The position numbers and the translations under genes are program-made. DNA of 55,615 nucleotides from Magnetococcales bacterium (lineage in GTDB: Bacteria > Pseudomonadota > Magnetococcia > Magnetococcales > Magnetaquicoccaceae): positions 1 to 55,615 of the forward strand of contig JADGAR010000023.1 of assembly GCA_015231915.1 (NCBI GenBank), written 5' to 3'. Every line of letters begins with the position of its first letter. Positions within the stretch are counted from its first letter, which is position 1. The notes beneath the pieces were generated by a model, which did no database searches, had not been told where the DNA came from, and was given only the letters and a program-made list of their open reading frames with translations. Below, one piece after another: positions 34,899 to 44,567 of the stretch.

Positions 34899-35035
34899 GG
34901 CGCATCCCGTGTCGAAAAAAAGGGTCTCATGCCCCCAGGATAGCACGCGGCGCGGGGGTGCGCCAATGAAATGCTTGCGATTCCACCAGGGAAGGAGGAG
35001 AATGATGGCAACAGCAACCATCTGGGAGGAGACCG

Positions 35036-36229
35036 ATGAAAAAGTTCGCGTTTACATGGATGGTTTTGGTGGCGGCACTGCTTGCCCTGCCGGTTTGGGC
35101 TGCGGATACCAGGGGATTCGGGCGGGCCATTCCCGCCGGGGAAAAGCGGGTGGCCCTGGTGATCGGCAACAACGAATACGCCCATGTGGAAAAGCTCAAG
35201 AACGCGGTGGCGGACGCCAAGGCGATGAAGCAGGAGCTGGCCCGCTTGGGGTTCGACGTGGTCTTCCGCCAAAACGCCGACCGCAACGCGATGAACGATG
35301 CGGTGGATGAATTCTTGGGCAAACTCTCCACCGAGGCGGTGGGGCTGGTGTTCTATGCCGGCCACGGGGTGCAGATCAAGAGCGCCAATTATTTGATTCC
35401 GGTGGATGTGCAGGCCGAAAAGGAGAGCCAGATCATCAACAATGCCCTGGATGTGGGGCGGGTGACGGAGATGATGGCCGACTCGAAGGCGAAGTTTTCG
35501 CTGGTGGTGCTGGATGCCTGCCGGGACAACCCCTTCAAGGGGAGCGCGACCCGGGGCGTCGGCAATACGCGGGGGCTGGCCCAGCCTTCCAGCAGCGCCT
35601 CCGGGGTGATGGTGGTCTATTCGGCGGGGGCCAACCAGCGTGCCCTCGACCGCCTGGACGACCGGGACCGGGATCCCAATGGCCTGTTCACGCGGGAGTT
35701 TCTCAAGGCGATCCGCGAGCCGGGGGTGACCGTGAAGTCGGCGGTGGAAAACGTGCGCCAGTCGGTCATTACCCAGGCCAAGGCCGTGGGGCATATGCAG
35801 ACGCCGGCGATTTACGACCAGTCCACCGGTTCGTTTTTCTTCACGCTCCCATCCGACCAGAAGGTGACGGTGACCGTGGAGCCGAAAAAGGCTGCCCCGC
35901 CCGCGCCCCAGGATCAGGATGCCCTGTTCTGGCAATCGGTGAAGGAGAGCGGCGATCCGGCCCAGCTGCGGCTCTATTTGCAGAAATTCCCCAGCGGGGA
36001 GTATGCCGAGCTGGCCAGGCTGGAGATCAAACGCCTGGAGGCCCCGCCGCCGCCCGTTGCGCCGGTGGTGGCCGCGCAGCCCCAGGCGCCCGCAGTGGAT
36101 GACGCCCAGGTGCAGGCCGAATTGCAGCGGGCGCGGGAGGAGAGTGCCCGTCAGGCATCCAAGGCGCAGGAGGAACGGGCATGGGACGAGGAAGTGGAGC
36201 GGCGCAGCCGCTCACGCCGGTCACGTTGA
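35036..36229 (+). CDS. Caspase-like (C14) protein with C-terminal charged coil
   Basis: 397 residues. The ATG follows GGGAGGAGACCG. A signal peptide (FAFTWMVLVAALLALPVWA) precedes a C14 domain with His110 (FYAGHGVQ) and Cys162 (VLDACRDNPF). It shares long blocks with the divergent neighbour (ALVIGN, NYLIPV, AKFSLV, PTIYDQS/PAIYDQS, LFWQS-x-SGDPAQ), so the two arose by duplication. Instead of an FGE domain the C-terminus is a Pro/Ala linker and an Arg/Glu-rich coil ending RRSRSRRSR. Probably periplasmic. Confidence 0.92.
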   Translation: MKKFAFTWMVLVAALLALPVWAADTRGFGRAIPAGEKRVALVIGNNEYAHVEKLKNAVADAKAMKQELARLGFDVVFRQNADRNAMNDAVDEFLGKLSTEAVGLVFYAGHGVQIKSANYLIPVDVQAEKESQIINNALDVGRVTEMMADSKAKFSLVVLDACRDNPFKGSATRGVGNTRGLAQPSSSASGVMVVYSAGANQRALDRLDDRDRDPNGLFTREFLKAIREPGVTVKSAVENVRQSVITQAKAVGHMQTPAIYDQSTGSFFFTLPSDQKVTVTVEPKKAAPPAPQDQDALFWQSVKESGDPAQLRLYLQKFPSGEYAELARLEIKRLEAPPPPVAPVVAAQPQAPAVDDAQVQAELQRAREESARQASKAQEERAWDEEVERRSRSRRSR

Positions 36230-36246
36230 GAACGGGAGCAAGGTGC

Positions 36247-36420
36247 ATGCATGCGAAAAAGTGGGTGGGTGGCTGGTTGGCGATCTTGGCGCTGCTGACC
36301 GGTCTGTCCGGGTGTGCCACCCCGGCGCGGGAGCAGGATGAGGAGAGCAGCCGGGCGCGCCGTTCGCCTTTCGTCTCCGGTCCGGCATCGGTGGTCCTGC
36401 CACCCGGCCATTCCCCGTGA
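36247..36420 (+). CDS. Small lipoprotein
   Basis: 57 residues. The ATG at 36247 follows GGGAGCAAGG. Lipoprotein signal: positive start (HAKKW), hydrophobic core (LAILALLTGL) and lipobox LSGC. The mature chain is short and charged, with no known domain. It follows the caspase gene after 17 bp, so it is probably co-transcribed. Confidence 0.65.
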   Translation: MHAKKWVGGWLAILALLTGLSGCATPAREQDEESSRARRSPFVSGPASVVLPPGHSP

Positions 36421-36589
36421 GCGTATGTTCGCAATATAGCACTATCGTTATGTTTTTTTGATCATCCTGACTTTGGGTGCACATCTTGCATCCGCCGTCA
36501 TGGGTCGCCGGGAATCCGACGCACCTCATGAATCGTGCATCCTGCTCGAGGGAGCGCCATTTCACGCCAGGGAATCAGGACCAGTCGCA

Positions 36590-37846
36590 GTGGATTCGCA
36601 GCGTCGCATCATCATCGCCGGCATCGCGGGTTGGCTCCTCACCTGCCCTTCGGCCTCCCACGCCTTCGAGGTGGGGCATCTGGCCGTGCTCAATGCGCCC
36701 AACGGCAAGCCGCGCGCGGAACTTCTCGTCCAGGCCGGCCAACAGGAACGGATCCTCTCCATCCGGCTGGCCAAACCGGCGGAGTACAAACGGTTCAAAA
36801 CCCCTCTGCCGGCCACCCTGAAAGGGACCGAGACCGCCACGCGGATCGCCGACCTCCAGGCCCATACCCGCATCACCTTCGCCAGACCCCTGCCCGACAA
36901 ACCCGTGCCGCTGCTGGTGGTGGTGGCGTCCGACAAGTTGGAAGAGTTCCGGCTGTTCACCATCAAACCCGGCATCACGCCGGTCATCTCCAGGAAGCTG
37001 GCCTCGATTCCGAAAAAGGAGGCCCCCGAGAAGCAGACCTCTGTGGAGGCCCTGGGCAACGACCTGCCCGTGCCCCAGGAGGTGCGCATCCGGGAGGGGG
37101 ATGGGCTGGAGTCCGTGGTTCGCGCTCTGGGTGTGCGGGGGGTGACGGCGTCGCAGGTCATGGCGGCCATTTTTCAGCACAATCCGGATCATTTCCGGAA
37201 TGGCAACATGCACGAACCGATCCCCGGAGGCGCGCTGCGCGTGCCCTCCCTGGAGGAGATCCGCGCCATCCCGGATCGGGAGGCCAGAGTGCTGAGTCAG
37301 ACCCACCTCCAGAAGCGCACTGCCGCTGCGGAGGCGACCGGGGCCAAGGGCAGGGAACCGGAAACGGTCATCTTTTCCGCCCAGCCCATGGTTGCCGGTT
37401 CGGGCCTGGAGAACGTCCTGGTGCGCATGCAGACCCAGCTGGACGAGTTGACCCAGATGGTGAAGGTCACCCAGGTGCAACAGACCCGCATGAACGAGCG
37501 ACTCACCGCCCTGGAAAACAGTCCCGCCAACAACGGGGTGCTGGTCGAACGGGTGACCGCCCTGGAAAAGGCCGTCAAGGAGACCCCGCTTTCGGGCGGC
37601 GTCGGGGGGGATGCCGCAGCACAGCGGGAAACGAGGCGCTGGCAGCCCTGGTCCCAGGCCGCCCTGGCGGTGGGGGGGGCGATGTTCGCCTTGGGCATGG
37701 TCTGGCTGGGCATGCGCTGGAACCGCCACTCCGTTCTGCCCGACCAGCGGATTCTGGACCTGATCGCCAGGGAATATCCGTGGTTGCTCAAGGAGAAGCG
37801 GCGCGACGCCGCGCCAGGGGATGCCGCCGCGCCGCCAGCGGCGTGA
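36590..37846 (+). CDS. FimV-like peptidoglycan-associated membrane protein
   Basis: 418 residues from a GTG at 36590 behind CAGGA; earlier in-frame ATGs are less likely. A signal peptide (IIIAGIAGWLLTCPSASHAF) precedes the FimV N-terminal domain (VGHLAVLNAPNGKPRAELLV) and a LysM-like FimV motif (IREGDGLESVVRALG, then QVMAAIFQHNPDHFRNGNMHE and LRVPS). A coiled coil (LVRMQTQLDELTQMVKV) and one membrane helix near residue 360 follow. The tail is short, without the TPR domain of long FimV. In the family it acts at the cell pole and on type IV pili. The gap 36421-36589 shows no other gene. Confidence 0.8.
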   Translation: MDSQRRIIIAGIAGWLLTCPSASHAFEVGHLAVLNAPNGKPRAELLVQAGQQERILSIRLAKPAEYKRFKTPLPATLKGTETATRIADLQAHTRITFARPLPDKPVPLLVVVASDKLEEFRLFTIKPGITPVISRKLASIPKKEAPEKQTSVEALGNDLPVPQEVRIREGDGLESVVRALGVRGVTASQVMAAIFQHNPDHFRNGNMHEPIPGGALRVPSLEEIRAIPDREARVLSQTHLQKRTAAAEATGAKGREPETVIFSAQPMVAGSGLENVLVRMQTQLDELTQMVKVTQVQQTRMNERLTALENSPANNGVLVERVTALEKAVKETPLSGGVGGDAAAQRETRRWQPWSQAALAVGGAMFALGMVWLGMRWNRHSVLPDQRILDLIAREYPWLLKEKRRDAAPGDAAAPPAA

Positions 37847-37852
37847 CGGGGT

Positions 37853-38986
37853 TCATGGCGCCGGGGCGGTTTCCCCCTTGTTCTGAGGTGGTCCCTTTTG
37901 TTTTTGATACTTGGCCGCCGTATTTACAATACGTTCACGGTACAAGGGAAGATCATCCACGGACTGAATGGCAATCTTTTCTTCAATTTGTCCGTCAGGC
38001 AAACACAAGAATTTTTTATCATCATTCAAATACAGTCGACATACGGGTTGGCGAATGTTGTCGTCCAGTAGAATGTTGAAGCATGAGACAGTATCGCGGA
38101 AGAAAAGTCGTTCTGTATCAATATATCCCTTCAGAATCACCTTGACAATCTCGAATCCACGCAACTCATCTTCAGTGGTTTGAATTCGATCATCAGCTTT
38201 CTGTTTTTTGGACTGCCCTTTGAGTGAAACGGGGGTGACCTGCTTTTCCTCAGGCTTTTCCTGCTTTTCTTCCTGCTTTCCGGTAACCGCTTTTAGTCGT
38301 TGATTAAATACTTCATTGATAAATTGATTGAAAGCTCTTCCAGTGATTTTAGTAAACATTTCAACCACATTCTGACCTTTTCGCCCGGAATAAATTTGTC
38401 CGACAATGAAACGAACAAAATCTTCTGAAGGCTTTTCTAATTGTTGTGCTAAATATTGTTTTATTTCTTTTGTATATTTAAGGTCTGTTGCTGCGCTTGT
38501 CAGTTGTTTGACATCAAAACGGCTCTTACCGAATTTTTTGACTTCCTGAAGCAAATCCTCGCTGAAATCCAACATGTTGAATTCCAAAAATGGCTTGGAG
38601 TCCATCTGATTGGTTTTGTCCAAATCGGAATAGAAGCGATATAATATACCGTTTGTCAGTACGCCTACCCGTGCCTCGGTTGCATTGAAGTAACGAAACA
38701 ACTGCGACATATGCTCTGCTTCCAGGTTGACACCACATGCTTTACACTCGAACAGCATAATTGGTTGACCATCCTTTATGATAGCATAATCAACCTTTTC
38801 GCCTTTCTTGGTACCTACATCGGAAGTAAATTCCGGCACCACTTCGGCAGGATCATATACATCATAACCTAATGCAATAATAAAAGGTATAACAAATGCC
38901 TGCTTAGTCGCCTCTTCACTGCCAATTTTGTCCTTCGTTTTCTTGATGCGAGATGCAATCGTTTGTACTTCTTCTTCAAAGTCCAT
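37853..38986 (-). CDS. Solitary type I restriction enzyme R N-terminal-like nuclease
   Basis: 377 residues. The ATG at 38986 follows GGAGAAATATT. The N-terminal 200 residues match HsdR_N-type PD-(D/E)XK nucleases: AFVIPFIIALGYDVYDPAEVVPEF, the metal Asp in KVDYAI and the catalytic IMLFECKA. A Lys/Gln/Glu linker leads to a C-terminal domain (FEIVKVILKGYIDTERLFFRDT, then VCRLYLND). There is no helicase domain and no hsdM or hsdS beside it. Composition is AT-rich compared with both neighbours, which points to horizontal acquisition. It may act in defence or be a remnant of a prophage cargo. Confidence 0.85.
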   Translation of the reverse strand: MDFEEEVQTIASRIKKTKDKIGSEEATKQAFVIPFIIALGYDVYDPAEVVPEFTSDVGTKKGEKVDYAIIKDGQPIMLFECKACGVNLEAEHMSQLFRYFNATEARVGVLTNGILYRFYSDLDKTNQMDSKPFLEFNMLDFSEDLLQEVKKFGKSRFDVKQLTSAATDLKYTKEIKQYLAQQLEKPSEDFVRFIVGQIYSGRKGQNVVEMFTKITGRAFNQFINEVFNQRLKAVTGKQEEKQEKPEEKQVTPVSLKGQSKKQKADDRIQTTEDELRGFEIVKVILKGYIDTERLFFRDTVSCFNILLDDNIRQPVCRLYLNDDKKFLCLPDGQIEEKIAIQSVDDLPLYRERIVNTAAKYQKQKGPPQNKGETAPAP

Positions 38987-39303
38987 AATATTTCTCCAGA
39001 ATTGTAGAATGTACAAGAAGTTGCTCGAAATTGATTACCTGTAAATTAGGATATCATGTCATCAACTAACAATTCAAGGAGGTTTTGTCTGGGTGGAGCG
39101 CGTGAAACGTTAACACATCCTAGAGTAACCGTTAAAATTTTCGAAATATTTAAAATTATCGATCTGTGTTATTAAGATTATATTATTAATAAAGTTTATC
39201 CATAATTATTTTTTTAACGATTTAAAAAAAATATAAATCATAATTGTAGAAAAAAAGCATTGAGTGTTTATATCTGTTTGAGCATTCTTCCTTTGTCTAA
39301 TAA
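38987..39303. other. AT-rich intergenic region
   Basis: This 317-bp gap between two minus-strand genes is far richer in A+T than any other part of the window, with runs of A and T and small dyads such as GATTTA...TAAATC. It must hold the promoter of the nuclease gene; TACAAT just before 38986 is a possible -10. No ORF or RNA gene is supported. Confidence 0.6.
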
Positions 39304-42300
39304 CTATGGACCGGTTTCTCCCTTGGTTTCCGGTTCCTTGACCGCCACAGGCGGCGGCGCCTTGTGACGCCACAACCCTTCCGTGGCATAACAGGACCAA
39401 CCCCAGCGAATCCAGCCCAGCATGGCGGTCGCCAGCCACAAGGACCAGCCCAGCATCAGCAGACGATAGGCGAAGATCGGCAGGGAAAGAACCCCGGCCA
39501 CAGGGAACAGCGTGCCGCCGCGATCCTGATACCACTGCATGAGCCGCGCGCTGGAGCGATTCCCCAGAATCCACATGTCGGGATAGCCCAGCAGACCGTG
39601 CCGCAGTATGGCGGCCAGGGCGGCCAGGGCGGCCAGGGTCCACATGAGGAGCATGATCTGGCGCAGATTGAAACGCCAGCGGCTGGCAGCCTGGGGCTGC
39701 TCCCGGCGCCAACCCATGAGGGGAAACCAGGCGGCCAGAATCAGTGCCGCGCCAGCCTCCACCATGCTGAGTCCCACCCCCAGCGCCATCCACTCCCACG
39801 CGCGCAGCGGCAGCCAGGAGATCCGGCCCAAAGCCACCGCCACCAGCAGAATCAGCAGCAGGCTGCCCCAGTAGAGCACCGCCGGTCCCATGGCCGGTCC
39901 CCAGGTCCACAGGATCCACCGTTCGGGGGGCAGATGGGCACGGATGACCATGTTCACCCCCTCCAGCCCCAGATCGGGCTGCGGCGTGACAAAACGGTGC
40001 TCCAGCCCGCCCGGTTGCCGCCAGACCACCTGATAACTCCGCAAGCCGGGGGTGATGGGCAGCACCAGCCGTTCTCCCTCCTGACGCAACTTCTCTTCAC
40101 GCCCCTCGATGCGCACGGAAAGCAGCACCGCCCCCGCCGGCAGCCGGATGGCATGCTGTCCGCCACGGCTGGCGCGCAGTTGCAAAGTCAGCCGAACATC
40201 CGTGGCCCGTTCGCCGGGCGTGGCCTCCAATTCGGATTTTTCCAGGGTCAAAGTCGGACCCGCTACCCCCTCGGGTCTGCCGATGCGCAAGGCAATCGTC
40301 TCGCCGGGCCAGGGACGCCACTCCGTGCGCCGTGATCCGGCCTCGTCCGCGTGGCCGGTCGCAGGAATCCCCGTGGTCACCACATGCCACATCGGCCCGG
40401 CCCGCAGATGCCAGACTTCGCTCCACGGCACCCCTGCCGCTGCCTGCAGGGTCAGTTCCTCACGGGCATCCAGGGTGGAGCGCCATTCCAGTTCGGTCTG
40501 ATCCGGCTCCAGCCGGGCCAGGACCTTCTCTCCCACCACCCGCACCCCGGCGGCGGTGACCGTCTCGCCAGGCAGCATGGGCCACTCCAGCATGACGGCG
40601 GCTCCAGGGCGGGTGACGCGGCGTACCCGGGTCACCACCTCCCACGTCAACCCCAGATCGAAAAGCCGTTCCACCTCCACGAAGGGGGGCAGGGCCACCA
40701 CGGCGGCCTCTCCCGGTTCGTCGCCGCCTTCCCCTTCCACGCTCGGCTGGTTGCGTCGCAATTGCAGGCTGGCGTCCGCCGTGCCGTTTTCGCGCAGCCC
40801 TTCCACCCGCCACGCCCGGCTTTCCGCCATGACCCGGCGCGGCGGCATGGGCAAAGGAATCTGCACCGTCTCGCGGGAGGGCAGCGGCCCCTCCAGCACC
40901 ACGGCATGGATCCCGGCGGGCAGCCCCATCCAGAGGGTCCCGCCCTGGCCATCCCCCCCGGCCCGTCGCCGCAAGGCGGGGGCGGGCCGACCGTTCAGGC
41001 TCGCCTCGCCGGGCAACCAATGCCCCCCCTGGCCGGGCAGGGGCACGGCGGTCTCCCGCAGGACATGCAGTTCCAGGTGCAGGCGCAGCCGTTCCCCGTC
41101 CGCCTCGAGCCGCAGTTTGGCCAGATCGGCGCAGAACGGCAGACATTCGGGCGGCTCCAGCAGGCGGTTCTTGAGGGTCTCCAGCGTCTCCTGGTCCGGA
41201 ATCTGTGCCGCCATCGCCGGCGTGGCGCACATCCCCAGACCGGCCAGCAGCAACACCCCGACGCGCTTGAACGACAGACCCCGGATGCCGATCCCCGCCA
41301 CCCGCCAGAGCAGCATCAGCAACAGCGCCACCCGCGCCGCGATCAGGATCCGGTTGGCACCGGGAGAGAGCAGATGCAGCCGCAACTCCTGTCCCCGTTC
41401 CACAGGTCCGCTCCAGATCATTCGCACCGCGCGCCACTCCCATTGCGGCAGGCCGGGGCCGGTCTGCGTCAGTACCGACGGGTCGAGACGGGTGAGTGCG
41501 GATTTGACCGGGGGGGCGGGCGCGTGCGGCAAAGCCATGTTGGTCGCGCGGGCAAGAGGAGCGGCTTTCCGTTTCGCCATCGGCGCAACGGCGTCCGTCT
41601 GCATCTCCATGGCCTGGGCGACAGGAGGCGCCGATGCCGGCATGGGCATCTCCGGGACCGGGGGGGAGGGCATCACCTGATGGGGCAGTTCCAGTTGCGG
41701 ATAGAGGCCCATGCGAATCTGACCGATCAGAAACGGCAGCGCCATCAGCAACAGCGCGGTCAGGGAGGCGACCCGCCACAGCCGTACCAATCCCGGCAGC
41801 CAGCGTCCCTCGCCGCTCAGGGCACGCCCCAGGGCCACCCCGGCCATCACGGCGAGCAGCAGCCAGGCCATTTCCCCCTGCTCCGGATGGACCAGGGCCA
41901 TGGCCGTCAAGGCGAGCAGGCCCCAGCCGCGTCCCCACAGGCGGGAGACCACCACGGCGGTCATCAGGACCAGGAAGATGTCCAGCAAAGTCCAGCGTCC
42001 CAGCCAGGTGTCACGGGTCGCGTCCGCGCCTGAGGCATGCAGGAGACGCCACCCCGGCGGCAGATGCACCGTGACGGAGAGCTTTTGCAGATCCATGTCC
42101 CAGCCCGTGGCCGGGACCACGCCCCCTGCCATGGGCAGCCGCCCCTCGGCGCGCAGGGTCGGCTCGCCGTGACGCAGTTCCACGCCCCGTTTTTCCGAAC
42201 CGCTCCGTCGGGTGATGAATTGATCCTCCCCATGGATCTCCACCCGTCCCAGTTCCATGGGGGGATTCATCTCCAGCCGCCAGGCGCGTGGCGCGGACCC

Positions 42301-43404
42301 TTGCAGCAGATCCTGAAAGGTCCACCCCCCCCCGTCGAAATCCAGCCACAGGTGGCGTGTCAGGTTCAGGCGATCCGGCGGCGGCTCTCCGGCGCCGCGG
42401 CGTTGTTCCTCGAAACGCATCGCATCGCCTGGCCGGACCCGATAGGCGGGATATTCCCGCCACTCCTGGGGCAGGCGGGTTTGCCGGGCGTCCACGGCCT
42501 CCACCCCAACGACGTTCACCAGTCGGACATCGTGCCGGGCGGCGAAGGCCCAAGCCTCTTCTTCCGGCCAGGGCCAGCTCCGCTCCTTGGGCAGGGCGAT
42601 GCCGGTCACCGGGCCGACATGACGCTGCCGCAAGGTCACCTCCCACACCCCGGACCGGACCTGCAGCCGCAACCGGCCATCCCCGTCCATGCGCGCGGGC
42701 AGGGGGGTCTCCACGGCCAGGGGGATCCACCCTTCCCGCAACGGCGGATCGAGCCGCACCTCCCGCCGCTTGCCCGCCACCCGCAACTCCAGCCGGGTCT
42801 CCAGGATCATCGGCACCCCGTCGCGCACCAGACGGTGGACATTCATCTCCAGGCGGTCCTCCACCCGTTTTTCCGTGTCGCGTCCGCTCAGCCACAAGCG
42901 ACCCTGGGGGTCCGGCATGGCCAGCGGGACCGGCGTGCCCTCCACGCTCAGGTTCACCAGGCCGGTTTCCGGCGGGACGGTCAGGAAGTCGGGCAGGGTG
43001 GCATAATAAAACACCCCGCTGACCTGATGTTCTCCCTCTCCCAGCCACACCCCGGGGGTCTGGTCATGGGCGAGCACTGGTGCCGCCTTGTTATCCACCT
43101 TCACTTCCTGGGGCCAGCGATCCGCCGCGCCGGGCAGGGGAACCCAGCCCGGCCTGGCCATCCGCCATTGCTGGACGAATCTGCCGAAACCCTTCTCCAG
43201 GCGCAGGGTCAAACCCGACGGCCACTGGCAGATCCGCAGGGCCGCGTCGTTGAAGGCCATGGGGCATTGCGCCTCCTCTTGCCCGTGCAGCGCCCATTCC
43301 ACCCACGGTTTGAGGGGTTCCGGCACCCGCTCCACCGGCAGGGGCGCACCCTCGACCCGCCAGGCGGTCAAGCAGATCGCCAGCAACAGGAGGAGACGCA
43401 TCAT
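39304..43404 (-). CDS. Very large uncharacterised inner-membrane protein
   Basis: 1366 residues. The ATG at 43404 follows GGATCGCCTG. Visible layout: a signal peptide (LLLLLAICLTAWRVEG); a beta-rich exported region of about 450 residues; a group of membrane helices at about 480-590; a Pro/Met/Ala linker; another helix and an internal signal-like segment (VGVLLLAGLGMCATPAMA, about 740); a second beta-rich region; and C-terminal helices from about 1200. No motif I know is present. The frame has the base composition of its neighbours, and the DUF3617 gene lies 19 bp upstream. An envelope-assembly or transport role is only a guess. Confidence 0.85.
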   Translation of the reverse strand: MMRLLLLLAICLTAWRVEGAPLPVERVPEPLKPWVEWALHGQEEAQCPMAFNDAALRICQWPSGLTLRLEKGFGRFVQQWRMARPGWVPLPGAADRWPQEVKVDNKAAPVLAHDQTPGVWLGEGEHQVSGVFYYATLPDFLTVPPETGLVNLSVEGTPVPLAMPDPQGRLWLSGRDTEKRVEDRLEMNVHRLVRDGVPMILETRLELRVAGKRREVRLDPPLREGWIPLAVETPLPARMDGDGRLRLQVRSGVWEVTLRQRHVGPVTGIALPKERSWPWPEEEAWAFAARHDVRLVNVVGVEAVDARQTRLPQEWREYPAYRVRPGDAMRFEEQRRGAGEPPPDRLNLTRHLWLDFDGGGWTFQDLLQGSAPRAWRLEMNPPMELGRVEIHGEDQFITRRSGSEKRGVELRHGEPTLRAEGRLPMAGGVVPATGWDMDLQKLSVTVHLPPGWRLLHASGADATRDTWLGRWTLLDIFLVLMTAVVVSRLWGRGWGLLALTAMALVHPEQGEMAWLLLAVMAGVALGRALSGEGRWLPGLVRLWRVASLTALLLMALPFLIGQIRMGLYPQLELPHQVMPSPPVPEMPMPASAPPVAQAMEMQTDAVAPMAKRKAAPLARATNMALPHAPAPPVKSALTRLDPSVLTQTGPGLPQWEWRAVRMIWSGPVERGQELRLHLLSPGANRILIAARVALLLMLLWRVAGIGIRGLSFKRVGVLLLAGLGMCATPAMAAQIPDQETLETLKNRLLEPPECLPFCADLAKLRLEADGERLRLHLELHVLRETAVPLPGQGGHWLPGEASLNGRPAPALRRRAGGDGQGGTLWMGLPAGIHAVVLEGPLPSRETVQIPLPMPPRRVMAESRAWRVEGLRENGTADASLQLRRNQPSVEGEGGDEPGEAAVVALPPFVEVERLFDLGLTWEVVTRVRRVTRPGAAVMLEWPMLPGETVTAAGVRVVGEKVLARLEPDQTELEWRSTLDAREELTLQAAAGVPWSEVWHLRAGPMWHVVTTGIPATGHADEAGSRRTEWRPWPGETIALRIGRPEGVAGPTLTLEKSELEATPGERATDVRLTLQLRASRGGQHAIRLPAGAVLLSVRIEGREEKLRQEGERLVLPITPGLRSYQVVWRQPGGLEHRFVTPQPDLGLEGVNMVIRAHLPPERWILWTWGPAMGPAVLYWGSLLLILLVAVALGRISWLPLRAWEWMALGVGLSMVEAGAALILAAWFPLMGWRREQPQAASRWRFNLRQIMLLMWTLAALAALAAILRHGLLGYPDMWILGNRSSARLMQWYQDRGGTLFPVAGVLSLPIFAYRLLMLGWSLWLATAMLGWIRWGWSCYATEGLWRHKAPPPVAVKEPETKGETGP

Positions 43405-43423
43405 CAGGCGATCCAGGCCTGGT

Positions 43424-43849
43424 TCACTTGCACGGGCCGACCCATTTGGCCGTGGTCTGGACATCCATGGACATGGGCGGCGCTCCCGGAGCGGCCATGG
43501 TCATTTTCATGGTGCCGGCATACCCGTCGCCGGAGAAACGGTATTCCCCCTTGCCGTTCACCTGTTCCTTGGGGCAGGAGATGGCAAAGGAGATCCGGTT
43601 GCTTTCCTGTTTGTAGTCCTTGAGCGCGCAGTCGTCGCCACCCCCGCCTTTTTTCATGATGCGTTGCGGGTCCTTCCGGTCGGCTGCGGTGACGCAGTCG
43701 CGCACCGTCTGGTCCGGCATGGGCATGCCGGGCATGACGGTCTTGATGGTGACCTCGTACATCCCCTCCTTGACATCCAACTCGGCGGCCCGAACCGTGG
43801 TGCCGGTCAACAGGGCTGCGGCGGCAATCAGCATGGCAAAACGACGCAT
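43424..43849 (-). CDS. DUF3617 domain periplasmic protein
   Basis: 141 residues. The ATG at 43849 follows GGAGATTGCCCC. Signal peptide RFAMLIAAAALLTGTTVRA. Mature part typical of DUF3617: LDVKEGMYEVTIKTVMPGMPMPDQT, a cysteine pair (RDCVTAAD, DDCALKDY), ISFAISCP and a late MSMDVQTTAKWVGPC. The function of the family is unknown. It probably shares a transcript with the giant membrane protein. Confidence 0.9.
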   Translation of the reverse strand: MRRFAMLIAAAALLTGTTVRAAELDVKEGMYEVTIKTVMPGMPMPDQTVRDCVTAADRKDPQRIMKKGGGGDDCALKDYKQESNRISFAISCPKEQVNGKGEYRFSGDGYAGTMKMTMAAPGAPPMSMDVQTTAKWVGPCK

Positions 43850-43943
43850 GGGGCAATCTCCTCGAATAGCTACAGGGAAAGGTCTTTTCACAGGTGCATT
43901 TTGCAGCCACGAGCGTTGCAAAGTCAAAGCCTCCCTTGCAACC

Positions 43944-44567
43944 CTACGGCGTGCCGACCGGTTTTCTGGCCGTGATCGTCTTGACCACATCCAGAAAGAG
44001 ATGATTGACCGACATCACATCGAAACCCGCCTTTTCGACATTGGCCACGGTATCCCGGTTCATTTCCGGGCCGATGTGCCGACACAAGGGATTGCACATG
44101 TCGAGCAGCCAGTTGAAAGGGATGCAGCGGCTGCCGGTGTGCTCGAACATGGCCAGTTCGCCGCCCGGTCGAAGCACCCGGCGCAACGATTTCAGCCCCC
44201 GCACCGGGTCCGGCACCGAGCAGAAGGTGCAGGCGGTGAAAATCTGCTCGAAATGATCGTCCGGAAAATCGAGTTCGTGGATGTCCATTTGCCGCGCCTC
44301 GATGCGGCCCGGATAGCCCGCCAGCCGGGGGCCGGCCCGTTCGAGCATGCGCGGGCTGATGTCGATGGCCACGATCTCCATGCCGGGGGGAAAACAGGCG
44401 ATGTCCAGTCCGGTGCCCAGGGCGGCGAACAGGATCCGCGCCCCCGGTCGCATGCGGGAAAACAGGGCGCGCTTGGCCGGACCCCAGCGCCTTTCCGCGC
44501 CATGGGCCAGCAGGTCGTAGAACAGGGCCGTGCCGTCCCAACGGCGTTGTGTTTTGGCATCAGCCAT
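43944..44567 (-). CDS. Class I SAM-dependent methyltransferase
   Basis: 207 residues. The ATG at 44567 follows GAGAGGAATC. SAM-binding Rossmann features: ILFAALGTGLDIACF (motif I), IVAIDISPRMLERA (acidic motif II), DIHELDFPDDHFEQIFTACTFCSVPDP and LRRVLRPGGELAMFEHT. This UbiE/Methyltransf_11-like pattern is common for small-molecule or lipid methylation. The substrate is unknown. It overlaps the preceding small membrane-protein gene by eight bases. Confidence 0.9.
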   Translation of the reverse strand: MADAKTQRRWDGTALFYDLLAHGAERRWGPAKRALFSRMRPGARILFAALGTGLDIACFPPGMEIVAIDISPRMLERAGPRLAGYPGRIEARQMDIHELDFPDDHFEQIFTACTFCSVPDPVRGLKSLRRVLRPGGELAMFEHTGSRCIPFNWLLDMCNPLCRHIGPEMNRDTVANVEKAGFDVMSVNHLFLDVVKTITARKPVGTP

